Shown one piece after another: positions 52,690 through 61,734 of a stretch of DNA of 64,000 bases. Each line of letters opens with the position of its first letter. Positions within the stretch are counted from its first letter, which is position 1. Made by a program: the position numbers and the translations under genes. The notes beneath the pieces are model-generated. The model saw only the letters and a program-made list of their open reading frames with translations, was not told the origin of the DNA and did no database searches. The DNA comes from Flavobacterium petrolei (GTDB lineage Bacteria > Bacteroidota > Bacteroidia > Flavobacteriales > Flavobacteriaceae), in the NCBI RefSeq assembly GCF_003314435.2, contig NZ_QNVY02000001.1:1417895-1481894 (forward strand), written 5' to 3'.

Positions 52690-53301
52690 ATGGCTATAAA
52701 AATGAAGAAAAAAGCAGGGTCTACGGATATGACTGCTATGTGTGACGTCGCTTTTCTTTTGTTGTCGTTCTTTGTAATGACAGCAACTGCAAAGATACCG
52801 GAAGCATTACCGGTAGATACCCCTGCGTCAACGGTTCAGTCTAAATTGCCAGAAGATAATTTAGCTACTATAACTGTTGGAAAAGGAAAAGTATTTTATG
52901 ACTTAAAAGGGAGAGAAGTACGTAAGGAAGCTCTACAACTAATGGGACAGAAATACGGTGTTGAGTTTACTGAAAGTGAAGTTGAAACTTTTGCTTTAAT
53001 GGAAGGAGTTGGTGTGCCAATTTCTAATTTGAAACAATTGATTGGAATGAAAACTGCTGACAGAAATAAAGCTGGTGTTCAACCGGGTGTGCCAAAAGAT
53101 TCTCTTGATAATCAATTAAAAGAATGGATTTATAATTCTCGTATTGCAAACATTAAGGTGAACGACAAAGAATTGCAAATTGCAATCAAAGGTGATGCGA
53201 AAGAAGAATATCCTGCAATTAAGCAAGTGATGGATATCTTGCAAGATCAGAAAATCAATAGCTTCAATCTAGTTACTGGTTTAAGAGCAACTGAAAAATA
53301 A
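52690..53301 (+). CDS. exbD: ExbD-family biopolymer transport protein (first copy)
   Basis: A 203-residue protein with a single membrane helix carrying the functional Asp (MTAMCDVAFLLLSFFVMTATAK) and a periplasmic domain. It is longer than the second ExbD and has an inserted segment (about 95-145). Two different ExbD proteins after one ExbB are typical for Bacteroidota. Confidence 0.92.
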   Translation: MAIKMKKKAGSTDMTAMCDVAFLLLSFFVMTATAKIPEALPVDTPASTVQSKLPEDNLATITVGKGKVFYDLKGREVRKEALQLMGQKYGVEFTESEVETFALMEGVGVPISNLKQLIGMKTADRNKAGVQPGVPKDSLDNQLKEWIYNSRIANIKVNDKELQIAIKGDAKEEYPAIKQVMDILQDQKINSFNLVTGLRATEK

Positions 53302-53320
53302 CTAAAAAAAATACACTAAA

Positions 53321-53869
53321 ATGGCTGAATTAAATACTGGCGACGGTGATGGCAAAAAAGGTGGTAAAGTAAGAAGTAAAAAATCAAACTCAAAAGTAGA
53401 TTTAACTGCTATGGTTGATTTAGCTTTCTTATTAATTACATTCTTTATGCTTACGACTACGTTGTCTAAACCACAATCCATGCCTTTGGGTTTACCTGAT
53501 AAGGATGATGATCCTTCTAAAAATAAAGATATAAAAGTTGATGAAAATCGTACTTTAACAGTTTTATTAGGGGATAATGATAAGATGGTATACTACATGG
53601 GATTGTTAGCAACTCCTATTGCAGGTCCAAAAGATATTTCTTACGGTAAAGAAGGGATTCGTAAAGAGTTGCTGAAAAGAAAAAAGTCAGTAGTTGAGTA
53701 TACAGGTAATAAAGATAAAGGTTTAATAGTTATTATCAAACCAAGTAAAAAATCAAATTACCGTAACTTAGTGGATATACTTGATGAAATGGCAATAGTA
53801 GGAGTGCCTACGAATGCTATTGTAAATGATTTTTCACCAGAAGAACTAAAATTGTTAGAAGGTAAATAA
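53321..53869 (+). CDS. exbD: ExbD-family biopolymer transport protein (second copy)
   Basis: A 182-residue protein with a Lys/Gly-rich cytoplasmic start (GDGDGKKGGKVRSKKSN) and the membrane helix LTAMVDLAFLLITFFMLTT with its conserved Asp, then a periplasmic domain. It starts 19 bases after the first exbD; the two share only the helix region. Confidence 0.93.
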   Translation: MAELNTGDGDGKKGGKVRSKKSNSKVDLTAMVDLAFLLITFFMLTTTLSKPQSMPLGLPDKDDDPSKNKDIKVDENRTLTVLLGDNDKMVYYMGLLATPIAGPKDISYGKEGIRKELLKRKKSVVEYTGNKDKGLIVIIKPSKKSNYRNLVDILDEMAIVGVPTNAIVNDFSPEELKLLEGK

Positions 53870-53907
53870 GGGTTACTTATTACTCACTAACCTAATAATT
53901 AAGAAAA

Positions 53908-54708
53908 ATGAAATTAGATATATTCACAAACCAATGGCTTGATATTGTATTCGAGGGTCGTAATAAAGCTTATGGAGCTTATGAACTAAGAAAAGAAACT
54001 AACAAGACCGGAGTTAGAGCACTTATCTTTGGTGCGGTCGTTTTTGCATTAGCAGTTAGTATGCCACTTATATTAAGTTTACTTCCTGAAAGTTCAGATG
54101 TTGATGATACTTTAGATACTAAAATCGTTAGTATCAAGTTACCGCCAAAGAAAGAAGAAATAAAGAAAAATATACCACCTCCGCCGCCACCGCCACCAAA
54201 AGTGGATCAGGTAAAATTTGTTAAACCTGTTGTTGCAAAAGCTGAGGAAGTAACGGAAGAGCCACCTAAAACTGTTGAAATTAAAGACAAAAAATTAGGA
54301 GCTGAAACTATTAAAGGTGATCCGGATGCTATTTTATCAGTAGAGCCAGTAGGAACTGGAACCGCTGCAGTAGTTGAAGAAGCTCCCGACAACCAGATTT
54401 ATAATACTGCTGGTATCGAGGTTAAGCCTGATTTTCCAGGTGGTATTGATAAATTTTACAAATTTGTTGGTAATAATTATGTTACACCAGAAGAAGAAGG
54501 ACTTAAAGGTAAAGTCTACGTTACTTTTGTAGTTGAAAAGGATGGTTCGTTAACTGATATTAAAGTAATTAGAGATATTGGTTACGGAACTGGAAAAGAA
54601 GCTATACGCGTTTTGAAAAAGTCACCAAGATGGTCTCCTGGAGTTCAAAATGGTAAACCAGTAAGAGTTCTTTACTCTCTTCCTATTACTATCCAATCTG
54701 CAGAATAA
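53908..54708 (+). CDS. tonB: TonB energy transducer
   Basis: A 266-residue protein with the Bacteroidota-type N-terminus VFEGRNKAYGAYELRKE, one membrane helix (about 38-58), a run of eight prolines at 90-97, and a C-terminal TonB domain (about 180-264; GKVYVTFVVEKDGSLTDIKV, SPRWSPGVQNGKPVRVLYS). It energises outer-membrane receptors. Its stop overlaps the next start by one base. Confidence 0.95.
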   Translation: MKLDIFTNQWLDIVFEGRNKAYGAYELRKETNKTGVRALIFGAVVFALAVSMPLILSLLPESSDVDDTLDTKIVSIKLPPKKEEIKKNIPPPPPPPPKVDQVKFVKPVVAKAEEVTEEPPKTVEIKDKKLGAETIKGDPDAILSVEPVGTGTAAVVEEAPDNQIYNTAGIEVKPDFPGGIDKFYKFVGNNYVTPEEEGLKGKVYVTFVVEKDGSLTDIKVIRDIGYGTGKEAIRVLKKSPRWSPGVQNGKPVRVLYSLPITIQSAE

Positions 54709-54938
54709 TGTTGAATAACATACTTAATAATATTAAGAAGAAATCGCTTAAAGAGCGATTTCTTCTTGTTTTAGGAATTTTGTTTTTTCTGTTATATCTT
54801 GTTTTAGGTTTATTCATTATCTTTATGAAGAATTTTCCTTTAGCCATGCAACCGATTTACAGAATAGCTTTTGGATTACTACTAATTGCCTATGCATCGT
54901 TTAGATTCTTTCGGATAATTAATGATAATAACGACTAG
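54708..54938 (+). CDS. Small membrane protein in the TonB operon
   Basis: A 76-residue protein with two predicted membrane helices (FLLVLGILFFLLYLVLGLFI and QPIYRIAFGLLLIAYASFRF) and basic ends. It is coupled to tonB through a TAATG-type overlap. I do not recognise a family; its position suggests an accessory role in the TonB complex. Confidence 0.75.
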   Translation: MLNNILNNIKKKSLKERFLLVLGILFFLLYLVLGLFIIFMKNFPLAMQPIYRIAFGLLLIAYASFRFFRIINDNND

Positions 54939-54941
54939 ATT

Positions 54942-55862
54942 ATGAAAAATTCATCTAAAATACTGTTCTTTACTTTTTTTGTATTACTCGCATTTTTTTA
55001 CTCTTGTAATCAAGGAACTACTTCAAAGAAAGAAGAAACAATTCTGAAAGGTTCTACATCAATATTTGTTGATGAAACCTTAACTCCAATTATGGAGGAG
55101 CAAGTGGCAGTATTTGAGAATGAATACGAGGCTAAAATTAAACTTATCTCAAAATCAGAAGCGGAAACAGTTAATTCTTTAATTAATGAGAAAGGCGCTA
55201 TTGCCATTCTTTCTAGAAATTTGACACAGGAAGAACTCAATATCTTCAAGCAAAAAAAAATTAACCCTAAAATTACACCTTTCGCTACAGATGCTGTGGC
55301 CTTTATTGCTAATAAAAACAGTAAAGATTCTCTAATAGCACTAAAAGATGTAATAAGTTTTATGCAAGGAAAATCAATTGCCAATATAAAAGGATTAGTA
55401 TTCGATAACCTTAATTCAAGTACTGTACGTTATTTAAAGGATCTTGCGGGTATTCAAGAAATACCACAAAAGGGCGTTTTCTCTTTTAAAAATAATGATG
55501 AAGTGATAAGGCATGTGTATGAAAATGATGGGATGATTGGAATTGTGGGCGTTAATTGGCTTTCTCAACCAAAACCAGCTATGCAAAAGTATGTTGATAA
55601 CGTTGCTACTTTAAGCGTAAAAGGATTGAATGGGGACAACTACTTTTTGCCTTCTCAAAATAATATAGCAGAAAAAAAATACCCTTTGGCACGTGATTTG
55701 TATATAATAAATTGTCAGGGATTTTCTGGCTTAGGAATGGGATTTGCTTCATTTGTAGGCGGAGATGTCGGTCAAAGAATAATTTTAAAATCTGGTTTGC
55801 TGCCTATACGTATTCCTACTAGGAAATTTACAATAGTAAAAAGCCAAAATGATAAGAAATAA
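54942..55862 (+). CDS. PstS-like substrate-binding lipoprotein
   Basis: A 306-residue protein with a lipobox (FVLLAFFYSCNQG, Cys22) and a periplasmic-binding fold resembling phosphate-binding PstS (GSTSIFVDETLTPIMEEQV; FVANKNSKDS-type segment; YLKDLAGIQ). No Pst permease or ATPase genes are near; instead it sits inside the TonB operon. Phosphate binding is not certain. Confidence 0.82.
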   Translation: MKNSSKILFFTFFVLLAFFYSCNQGTTSKKEETILKGSTSIFVDETLTPIMEEQVAVFENEYEAKIKLISKSEAETVNSLINEKGAIAILSRNLTQEELNIFKQKKINPKITPFATDAVAFIANKNSKDSLIALKDVISFMQGKSIANIKGLVFDNLNSSTVRYLKDLAGIQEIPQKGVFSFKNNDEVIRHVYENDGMIGIVGVNWLSQPKPAMQKYVDNVATLSVKGLNGDNYFLPSQNNIAEKKYPLARDLYIINCQGFSGLGMGFASFVGGDVGQRIILKSGLLPIRIPTRKFTIVKSQNDKK

Positions 55863-55878
55863 ATTAACTACAATAAAA

Positions 55879-57552
55879 ATGAATAAACTTACAACTTTTA
55901 GTGTAGCCATACTGGCTTCCGCTTTTACAGCTCAAGCACAAGACATTAATCAAGCTAAAAAAGCTATTGATGCAGAGCAATTTGAAAGTGCAAAAACAAT
56001 TTTAAAATCAATTATAAAAGCAAAACCTTCAAATGGTACGGCTTACTTTACTTTAGGGAATGTTTATCTTACCCAAAGTGTTGAAGACTCTGCTAAAATT
56101 TATTTTCAACAAGGATTAAGTGCTTCTGATGGTGCTAAACTGAATTACATTGGTTTAGGTCAAATGGATTTAGATAAAAACGATGTAACTGGAGCTCAAG
56201 CTAAGTTTGCATTGGCATCAAAAGACATGAAGAAGAAAGATGTGCAAGAATTTGTTTATATCGCTAGAGCATATATGAACGCAAACAAGCCTGATTATAA
56301 AAGTGCTATTGCACTTCTTACTCGTGCAGCAATAAATAATTCTCAAGATGCGCAATTGCAACTTGCATTAGGTGACGCATACTATGGTGATGGGAAGCAA
56401 AATGAAGCTTATGTAGCTTATAGAAGTGCTTTTCAGTTGGATAATTCTTTGTTGAGGGCTAAAATGCAACTAGGTGTTTTATTGAAAGGTGCTAAATCGT
56501 ATGATGAAGCTTCAAAAGCGTACAATGAAGTAATTGCTATCAATCCTAATTACGGTCCTGTCTACAGAGAATTAGCTGAAACCTACTATAAAATAGCACG
56601 TAATAAGCCATCTCAAGCGGCAGAAAATTATAAAACCGCAATGGGATATTATGATAAATATATGTCATTAACGGATTATTCAATAAATTCTAGAATGCGT
56701 CGTGCTGATTTTCTAATTCTAATGGAAGATTATGTGGGTCTTGAAGCGGAAGCTAACAAAATGATTGAATTGGATAAAGTGAATCCACGAATCTATCGTT
56801 ATTTAGGATATGCTGCGTACAAAAATGGTAATGTGGATGTTGCTATTAAGTCGTTAGAAACTTTTATTACTTCTCCAGGAAATAAAGCAATAGCATTAGA
56901 TTATTTATATTTAGGCCTAACTAAAATTAAAAAAGGTACCAGTGCAGATGGTTTGTCGATTGATCCAACAGCTTTCAGCTCTGGTCTTGTTGACATCAAA
57001 AAGGCAATCGAGATGGAGCCTTTGGCAGTTCAGGAATTAAGTGAAGTTGGGAAGAAATTATTCACCCAAAAATTATACATGGAATCCGCTGCTATATTTG
57101 AATTTGGTGCAAATACACCAGATTCGACAAGTTTTCTTGATGATAATGTATATTACGGTTTAGCAAATTATTATGCTAATATTAATAAAGAAAAAGGAGT
57201 AAAGGTTGACGCTGTAGCTTTACAAAAGGCTGATGCTGCGTTTGATAAAGTATTAGTTGCATCTCCTACTTATTTAGAGGCATACTTATACAAAGCAAGA
57301 ACTAACAGACTTCTTGAAAAAGATGATGTAATGGTTAAGAACTATGAAGATTATGTTGCAAAAACGACTGAGTTAGGAGCTGAAGAATTGGCTAAACCTG
57401 CAGTTAAGACTAAATTCATTGAATCGTATAACAATATGGCGGCAAGTTTTGCAAATACAGATAAGGCAAAAGCTATTGAGTATTTCAAAAAAACACTTGC
57501 ATTAGATCCAGCTAATAGTTATGCTACAGAGTCTATTAAAATTTTAAAATAA
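55879..57552 (+). CDS. TPR-repeat exported protein
   Basis: A 557-residue protein with a signal peptide (MNKLTTFSVAILASAFTAQAQ) and many tetratricopeptide units (for example AYFTLGNVYLTQSVEDSAKI, AYVAYRSAFQLDNSLLRAKM, YFKKTLALDPANSYATE). The start is ATG 55879; the longer frame overlaps the upstream gene. As last gene of the TonB operon it probably acts as a periplasmic scaffold (inferred). Confidence 0.9.
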   Translation: MNKLTTFSVAILASAFTAQAQDINQAKKAIDAEQFESAKTILKSIIKAKPSNGTAYFTLGNVYLTQSVEDSAKIYFQQGLSASDGAKLNYIGLGQMDLDKNDVTGAQAKFALASKDMKKKDVQEFVYIARAYMNANKPDYKSAIALLTRAAINNSQDAQLQLALGDAYYGDGKQNEAYVAYRSAFQLDNSLLRAKMQLGVLLKGAKSYDEASKAYNEVIAINPNYGPVYRELAETYYKIARNKPSQAAENYKTAMGYYDKYMSLTDYSINSRMRRADFLILMEDYVGLEAEANKMIELDKVNPRIYRYLGYAAYKNGNVDVAIKSLETFITSPGNKAIALDYLYLGLTKIKKGTSADGLSIDPTAFSSGLVDIKKAIEMEPLAVQELSEVGKKLFTQKLYMESAAIFEFGANTPDSTSFLDDNVYYGLANYYANINKEKGVKVDAVALQKADAAFDKVLVASPTYLEAYLYKARTNRLLEKDDVMVKNYEDYVAKTTELGAEELAKPAVKTKFIESYNNMAASFANTDKAKAIEYFKKTLALDPANSYATESIKILK

Positions 57553-57570
57553 TATTTTTTTTGTAATATC

Positions 57571-57608
57571 AAAAACCGATATCCTTAGGGTTATCGGTTT
57601 TTTTTGTT
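57571..57608 (+). terminator. Terminator of the TonB operon
   Basis: AAAAACCGATA (57571-57581) pairs with TATCGGTTTTT (57592-57602), followed by T residues. Confidence 0.88.
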
Positions 57609-57710
57609 TAAAATTTTAAATGTTTACGTTGATATATTTTTTTCTGAACCTTCTCAAAAACGTATTCAAAGCAATTCGATTCATTCAAAGTTTATCACAT
57701 TAGTAACTGT

Positions 57711-57746
57711 TTTGAATTCATCTCCTTTTCAAATTAACTATCTTTG
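57711..57746 (+). promoter_or_regulatory. queE promoter
   Basis: Exact -7 box TATCTTTG at 57739-57746 with a TTTG at 57711-57714 (rather long spacing); 18 bases before the ATG. Confidence 0.6.
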
Positions 57747-57763
57747 CACTTTAAAATTAAAGA

Positions 57764-58396
57764 ATGTTATCAAAAGAAATACAGTTAGAAGTTAATAAGG
57801 GCGCCATGCTGCCATTGATGGAGGAATTTTATACAATCCAAGGCGAAGGTTTTCATACAGGGACAGCCGCATATTTTATTAGAATTGGTGGATGTGATGT
57901 AGGTTGTCATTGGTGCGATGTTAAAGAAAGTTGGAATGCTGAATTGCACCCACCAACCAGTGTTGAGCAAATTGTAGCTAATGCTAGTAAGTTTTCAGAA
58001 ACAGTTGTGGTTACTGGTGGTGAACCATTAATGTGGGATATGTCTCTACTTACGCAAAAGCTAAAAGCTAATAATAGAAAGGTACATATAGAAACATCTG
58101 GAGCATATCCGTTGACAGGAATTTGGGATTGGATTTGTCTGTCTCCAAAGAAAAATAAGCTTCCTACTCAAACAGTTTATGATAATGCGCACGAGTTGAA
58201 AGTAATCATTTATAATAAGCATGATTTTATTTTTGCCGAAGAACAAGCTGAAAAAGTAAATCCCAATGCTATTTTATTCCTTCAGCCAGAATGGAGTAAA
58301 AAAGAAGAAATGACACCTCTGATTGTAGATTATGTCATGAACAATCCTAAATGGCGTGTTTCTTTACAAACCCATAAATACTTAAATATCCCATAA
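57764..58396 (+). CDS. queE: 7-carboxy-7-deazaguanine synthase (radical SAM)
   Basis: A radical-SAM step in 7-deazaguanine/queuosine synthesis. The 210 residues have the CxxxCxxC Fe-S motif in GGCDVGCHWCDV (about 43-54), EEFYTIQGEGFHTGTAAYFIRIGG before it, and VVTGGEPLMWD. Terminal DWICLSPKKNK-type and LQTHKYLNIP motifs complete the family pattern. It links to queA at 39.3 kb. Confidence 0.95.
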   Translation: MLSKEIQLEVNKGAMLPLMEEFYTIQGEGFHTGTAAYFIRIGGCDVGCHWCDVKESWNAELHPPTSVEQIVANASKFSETVVVTGGEPLMWDMSLLTQKLKANNRKVHIETSGAYPLTGIWDWICLSPKKNKLPTQTVYDNAHELKVIIYNKHDFIFAEEQAEKVNPNAILFLQPEWSKKEEMTPLIVDYVMNNPKWRVSLQTHKYLNIP

Positions 58397-58397
58397 A

Positions 58398-58432
58398 AAA
58401 ATGCCAAATACCATCTGTATTTGGCATTTTTT
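58398..58432 (+). terminator. Terminator after queE
   Basis: AAAATGCCAAATAC (58398-58411) pairs with GTATTTGGCATTTT (58417-58430), a perfect 14-bp stem with 5-base loop and T run. Confidence 0.9.
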
Positions 58433-58462
58433 ACTTTTATAGAAGATTGTTTAAGTGCTCAA

Positions 58463-59005
58463 TTACCAGCCTTTTCGTTTTCTCAATTCTGTGATATGTG
58501 CTAAGTGATGGCTGCCATGCCAAGCATAAGTTCCTATGATTTCTTTAATTTTAAATTCCTTGTTGTTTTCAGGATGAATAAAGATTTTTTCTAAGTCTGT
58601 TTGAGATATACTATTCATTAAATATGCTAAACGAAAGTGTAAACCTTCCAGTAATGAAAGAGTAGGTTGAATTGGCATTGTTAAATTATCATGTAATTTA
58701 GACCAACGATCTTCATAGTAGGATTTTATTGCTGGTTTATCTTCGGTTAGTGCCCATTTGATTCTGATGAAACAATTCATGTGGCTGTCTGCGCAATGAT
58801 GAATGACTTGGCGAACAGTCCAGCCATTCTCTCGGTAGGGTGTGTCGAGTTGTTCTTCGCTCAGCGAAACTACTTCCTTTTTTAAACGGTCAGGGAAACT
58901 GGCGATTTCGGATATTCTACTATTGAGATAATCATTTGAATAGATTTCTGGGGCGATAAATTTCCCAATAGGATAGCGTAATTTTTCTAATGCTGTATTT
59001 TCCAT
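58463..59005 (-). CDS. DinB/YfiT-type putative metal-dependent hydrolase
   Basis: A 180-residue four-helix protein of the DinB/YfiT (BstA-like) group with metal-ligand histidines in VRQVIHHCADSHMN and YAWHGSHHLAHI. Such proteins include thiol transferases and hydrolases; the substrate is unknown. The start is Met at 59005 (MENTALEKLRYPIG), because the longer frame would overlap the methyltransferase gene upstream. The two genes are 16 bases apart and likely cotranscribed. Confidence 0.88.
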   Translation of the reverse strand: MENTALEKLRYPIGKFIAPEIYSNDYLNSRISEIASFPDRLKKEVVSLSEEQLDTPYRENGWTVRQVIHHCADSHMNCFIRIKWALTEDKPAIKSYYEDRWSKLHDNLTMPIQPTLSLLEGLHFRLAYLMNSISQTDLEKIFIHPENNKEFKIKEIIGTYAWHGSHHLAHITELRKRKGW

Positions 59006-59021
59006 GCTAAAATGTGTTCTA

Positions 59022-59738
59022 TTAAATTGAAAGCTTCGCCAAATAATCATAATGTTCCCCTTCAAGAATTAACTCGCTTTGTAGTCCATTGGCGAAAGCC
59101 GCATTTTGTAAGGTGTTGTAATCTAAATACAGCCAAGGGAATTCGTCTTCTTTTTCATTTTTATAACGTATAGTAAAACTCAATTCGCCATAGTAACCAT
59201 TACTAGGAATCCATTTTCCACCATCTTCATCATTATCGAACATGTAAATGATATCCGAAGAATCAATTAAAATTTGTCCGTTTGGATTTAGCAAGCTTTT
59301 TATTTTCTGTAAAAACTTAGTGGTATCTTTTAGTGTTCCAAAAACACCGGTTCCATTCATTAATAATAAAATGGTGTCAAATTTATTTTCAGGATTGTCA
59401 GAGTCCATTTCAAGAATGTTTTGAACTTGAGCATTTTTTAACCCTCGTAGGTGACAAGCTTCAATTGCATTTTGAGAAATATCGATAGAGTAAACATCAA
59501 GATTTCTTTCGTTTTGTAAATACAAACTATGGCTTCCTGCGCCACATCCTACATCCAGAATTTTTCCATTTGCAAGTTGTAAAGCTTTTTGCTCTAGTTT
59601 TGGCATTTTGGCAAAGGAACGAAATAAATATTCAACGCTCATTTCATCTTCTTCAGAAATAGAGGTTTCCGTGATTAAATCTTCGGGGGAATTATTAGTT
59701 TGAAAATCAAGTATGGCTTTGCCAAAAAGGTCTTTCAT
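59022..59738 (-). CDS. Class I SAM-dependent methyltransferase
   Basis: A 238-residue Rossmann methyltransferase with motif I ILDVGCGAGSHSLYL and motif II YSIDISQNAIEAC, then FDTILLLMNGTGVFG. Substrate unknown. First gene of a pair with the DinB/YfiT-type gene. Confidence 0.88.
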   Translation of the reverse strand: MKDLFGKAILDFQTNNSPEDLITETSISEEDEMSVEYLFRSFAKMPKLEQKALQLANGKILDVGCGAGSHSLYLQNERNLDVYSIDISQNAIEACHLRGLKNAQVQNILEMDSDNPENKFDTILLLMNGTGVFGTLKDTTKFLQKIKSLLNPNGQILIDSSDIIYMFDNDEDGGKWIPSNGYYGELSFTIRYKNEKEDEFPWLYLDYNTLQNAAFANGLQSELILEGEHYDYLAKLSI

Positions 59739-59745
59739 CTTTTTT

Positions 59746-59815
59746 GTTTAAAGTTTAAGGTTTCAGGATTCTAGTTCATTACTTTTGTGGTTCCAACTTT
59801 ATACTTTAAACTTGA
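59746..59815. repeat. Word-like repeats around the divergent promoter region
   Basis: TTTAAAGTTTAAGGTTTCAG (59748-) and ACTTTATACTTTAAACTTGA belong to the CTTTAAAC word family. An exact -7 box TACTTTTG (59780-59787) lies between them and faces the cysteine-cluster gene. Confidence 0.55.
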
Positions 59816-60306
59816 AACATATTATAAACAATCTTCCTAAAGAAGCCAAAGATAAGCATATCGAAAATAAAAAGTATTTCGATAAGCTTAAAAAGAAGAC
59901 ACCAAAGAATCTAGATTACGTGATGCAAGATTTGCATGATGCTGAATTTAAGAAAACGGATTGTTTAAAATGTGCTAATTGTTGTAAAACAACAGGTCCT
60001 TTATTTACAGATGCGGATATTGAACGTGTTTCAAAATATCTTAGACAAAAACCACAACAGTTTATTGAACAATATCTGCGCATCGATGAAGACAGAGATT
60101 ATGTGTTGCAAAGTGTACCGTGTACTTTTCTGGATAATGAAAATGCGTGTATGATTTATGATGTTCGTCCAAAAGCATGCAGAGAATTTCCACATACGGA
60201 TAGAAAAAAGTTTCAGCAAATCACTGATTTAACGTTGAAAAACCTAGCTATTTGTCCTGCAGCTTTTAATATTGTTGAGGAAATGAAGAAGAAACTCCCT
60301 CTTTAA
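59812..60306 (+). CDS. YkgJ-type cysteine-cluster protein (probable zinc/iron-chelate binding)
   Basis: A 164-residue protein with the UPF0153/YkgJ cysteine pattern: CLKCANCC, PCTFLDNENACMIYDVRPKACREFP and a final CPAAF. It probably binds a metal cluster; biochemical role unknown. No ATG precedes the conserved part. TTG 59812 (LKHIINNLPKEAK) fits best, 25 bases after the -7 box TACTTTTG at 59780; the longer frame would begin within the promoter. Confidence 0.82.
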   Translation: MKHIINNLPKEAKDKHIENKKYFDKLKKKTPKNLDYVMQDLHDAEFKKTDCLKCANCCKTTGPLFTDADIERVSKYLRQKPQQFIEQYLRIDEDRDYVLQSVPCTFLDNENACMIYDVRPKACREFPHTDRKKFQQITDLTLKNLAICPAAFNIVEEMKKKLPL

Positions 60307-60344
60307 AAAATATTTTTATCAAAATAAACTAATTATATTCGGTC

Positions 60345-60404
60345 TTGTCTCCTTCTCCTATGGAGAGTCCCGTCCCGACGCTTCGGGATCGGGAGGGGTG
60401 AGGA
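60345..60404. repeat. GC-rich hairpin repeat (TCCCGACGCTTCGGGA type)
   Basis: TCCCGTCCCGACGCTTCGGG then ATCGGGAGGGGTGAGG. It resembles both the palindrome at 35891 and the GC-rich TTCG-loop repeats, and is placed between converging genes, where it may also help termination. Confidence 0.65.
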
Positions 60405-61622
60405 TTAATATATCAAATACTTCTTTCTCATTTCCTGGAACTCAATTAATCCTTTCTTCCAACTTTCTCTGATTTTATCTTGCGAGATTCCTGCTTCAAT
60501 TTGCTGTTGCAATTTTTTGGTTCCTGCAAGTTTTGTAAAAAAAGGATTGAAGAATTTTGATTTGTCCTTTGTGGTTTGATACGCCTTAATTATCCATTTC
60601 AATTCGAGTTGATTCAGTCTTAAATGTGTTGATAAATCTTCGCCGTAGCAAAGTGCTCCATTATAAACTGGATTTTGTGCACCAAAATTTGGTTTAGGAG
60701 TAAAACTAAAGTCACTTTTAGGTAAATAAGGAGAGCCGTAAATCTGAAATTGCTTCTCAGTTCCTCGCCCCACACTTACATTCGTACCTTCAAAAAGGCA
60801 TAGACTCGCATAAAGATTCACTGATTGATCGTTTGGAAGATTTGGGGATGGTTTTACAGGTAAACTATAATCCATTTTCCGATTGTAATTAAGACTGGGA
60901 ATAACGGTCAATTTGCATTGAATTTTATTCTTTAGCCATTTTTCACCATTAATCATTTTTGCATATTCTCCAATAGTCATTCCATGAAGCAAAGGAATTG
61001 GATGCATTCCCACAAAACTACTAAATGCTGGTTCAAGAATTGGACCGTCAACAATACTTCCGTTAGGATTTGGTCTGTCAAGAATCAAAAGCGGAATGTT
61101 ATTTTCGGCACAAGCTTCCATTATATAATGTAGCGAAGAAATATAAGTGTAAAATCGAGCGCCAACGTCCTGCAAATCAAAAACCATAATGTCGATTCCT
61201 GTGAGTTGCTCTGGTTTTGGTTTTTTATTATCACCGTAAAGCGAAATAATTGACAGTCCTGTTTTGTAATCTTTACCATCAACGATATGTTCACCCGCAT
61301 CAGCAGTTCCCCGAAAACCGTGTTCCGGGGCAAATATTTTTTGAATAGCAATATTTTTTTCTAATAGAAAATCGACTAGATGTATTTTATTAGTGAGAAT
61401 ACCGGTTTGATTGGTTACAATCCCAATTTGCTTGTTATTTAATAATGGTAAATAGTTGTTGTAATTATCTGCTCCAGTTTTTATTTCTGTCTTTGGTTTG
61501 TCATTAACTATTTCTAAATCTGATTTTGCATTTTTCCTTGTGTCTGTTTTTCTGGCTGAACAGGAAGTCGAAATGATTGTTAGAAAAATAAAGGGAAGCG
61601 TTATTTTGAAAATTGGATTCAT
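60405..61622 (-). CDS. DUF1343 lipoprotein (NamZ-like exo-N-acetylmuramidase family)
   Basis: A 405-residue lipoprotein (lipobox TIISTSCSARK) with a DUF1343 domain: KQIGIVTNQTGI, FAPEHGFRG, DIMVFDLQDVGARFYTYIS, LDRPNPNGSIVDGPIL and FEGTNVSVGRGTEKQFQ. Characterised members of this family (NamZ) release N-acetylmuramic acid from peptidoglycan fragments, so a cell-wall recycling role is likely. The start is ATG 61622; the longer frame begins with TTG. Confidence 0.9.
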   Translation of the reverse strand: MNPIFKITLPFIFLTIISTSCSARKTDTRKNAKSDLEIVNDKPKTEIKTGADNYNNYLPLLNNKQIGIVTNQTGILTNKIHLVDFLLEKNIAIQKIFAPEHGFRGTADAGEHIVDGKDYKTGLSIISLYGDNKKPKPEQLTGIDIMVFDLQDVGARFYTYISSLHYIMEACAENNIPLLILDRPNPNGSIVDGPILEPAFSSFVGMHPIPLLHGMTIGEYAKMINGEKWLKNKIQCKLTVIPSLNYNRKMDYSLPVKPSPNLPNDQSVNLYASLCLFEGTNVSVGRGTEKQFQIYGSPYLPKSDFSFTPKPNFGAQNPVYNGALCYGEDLSTHLRLNQLELKWIIKAYQTTKDKSKFFNPFFTKLAGTKKLQQQIEAGISQDKIRESWKKGLIEFQEMRKKYLIY

Positions 61623-61674
61623 ATATAGGTTCAAATAAAATTAAGGCCAATTAGTGTAATTCGTGTTTTAGCCG

Positions 61675-61682
61675 TATTTTTG
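61675..61682 (+). promoter_or_regulatory. Promoter box of the LolC/E-type gene
   Basis: Exact TATTTTTG -7 box; the predicted transcript begins about 45 bases before the TTG start. Confidence 0.55.
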
Positions 61683-61734
61683 GCTTTAGCAACGCAAACT
61701 GGCGAAGCAAATCCAAATTAGAAACGCAATCAAA

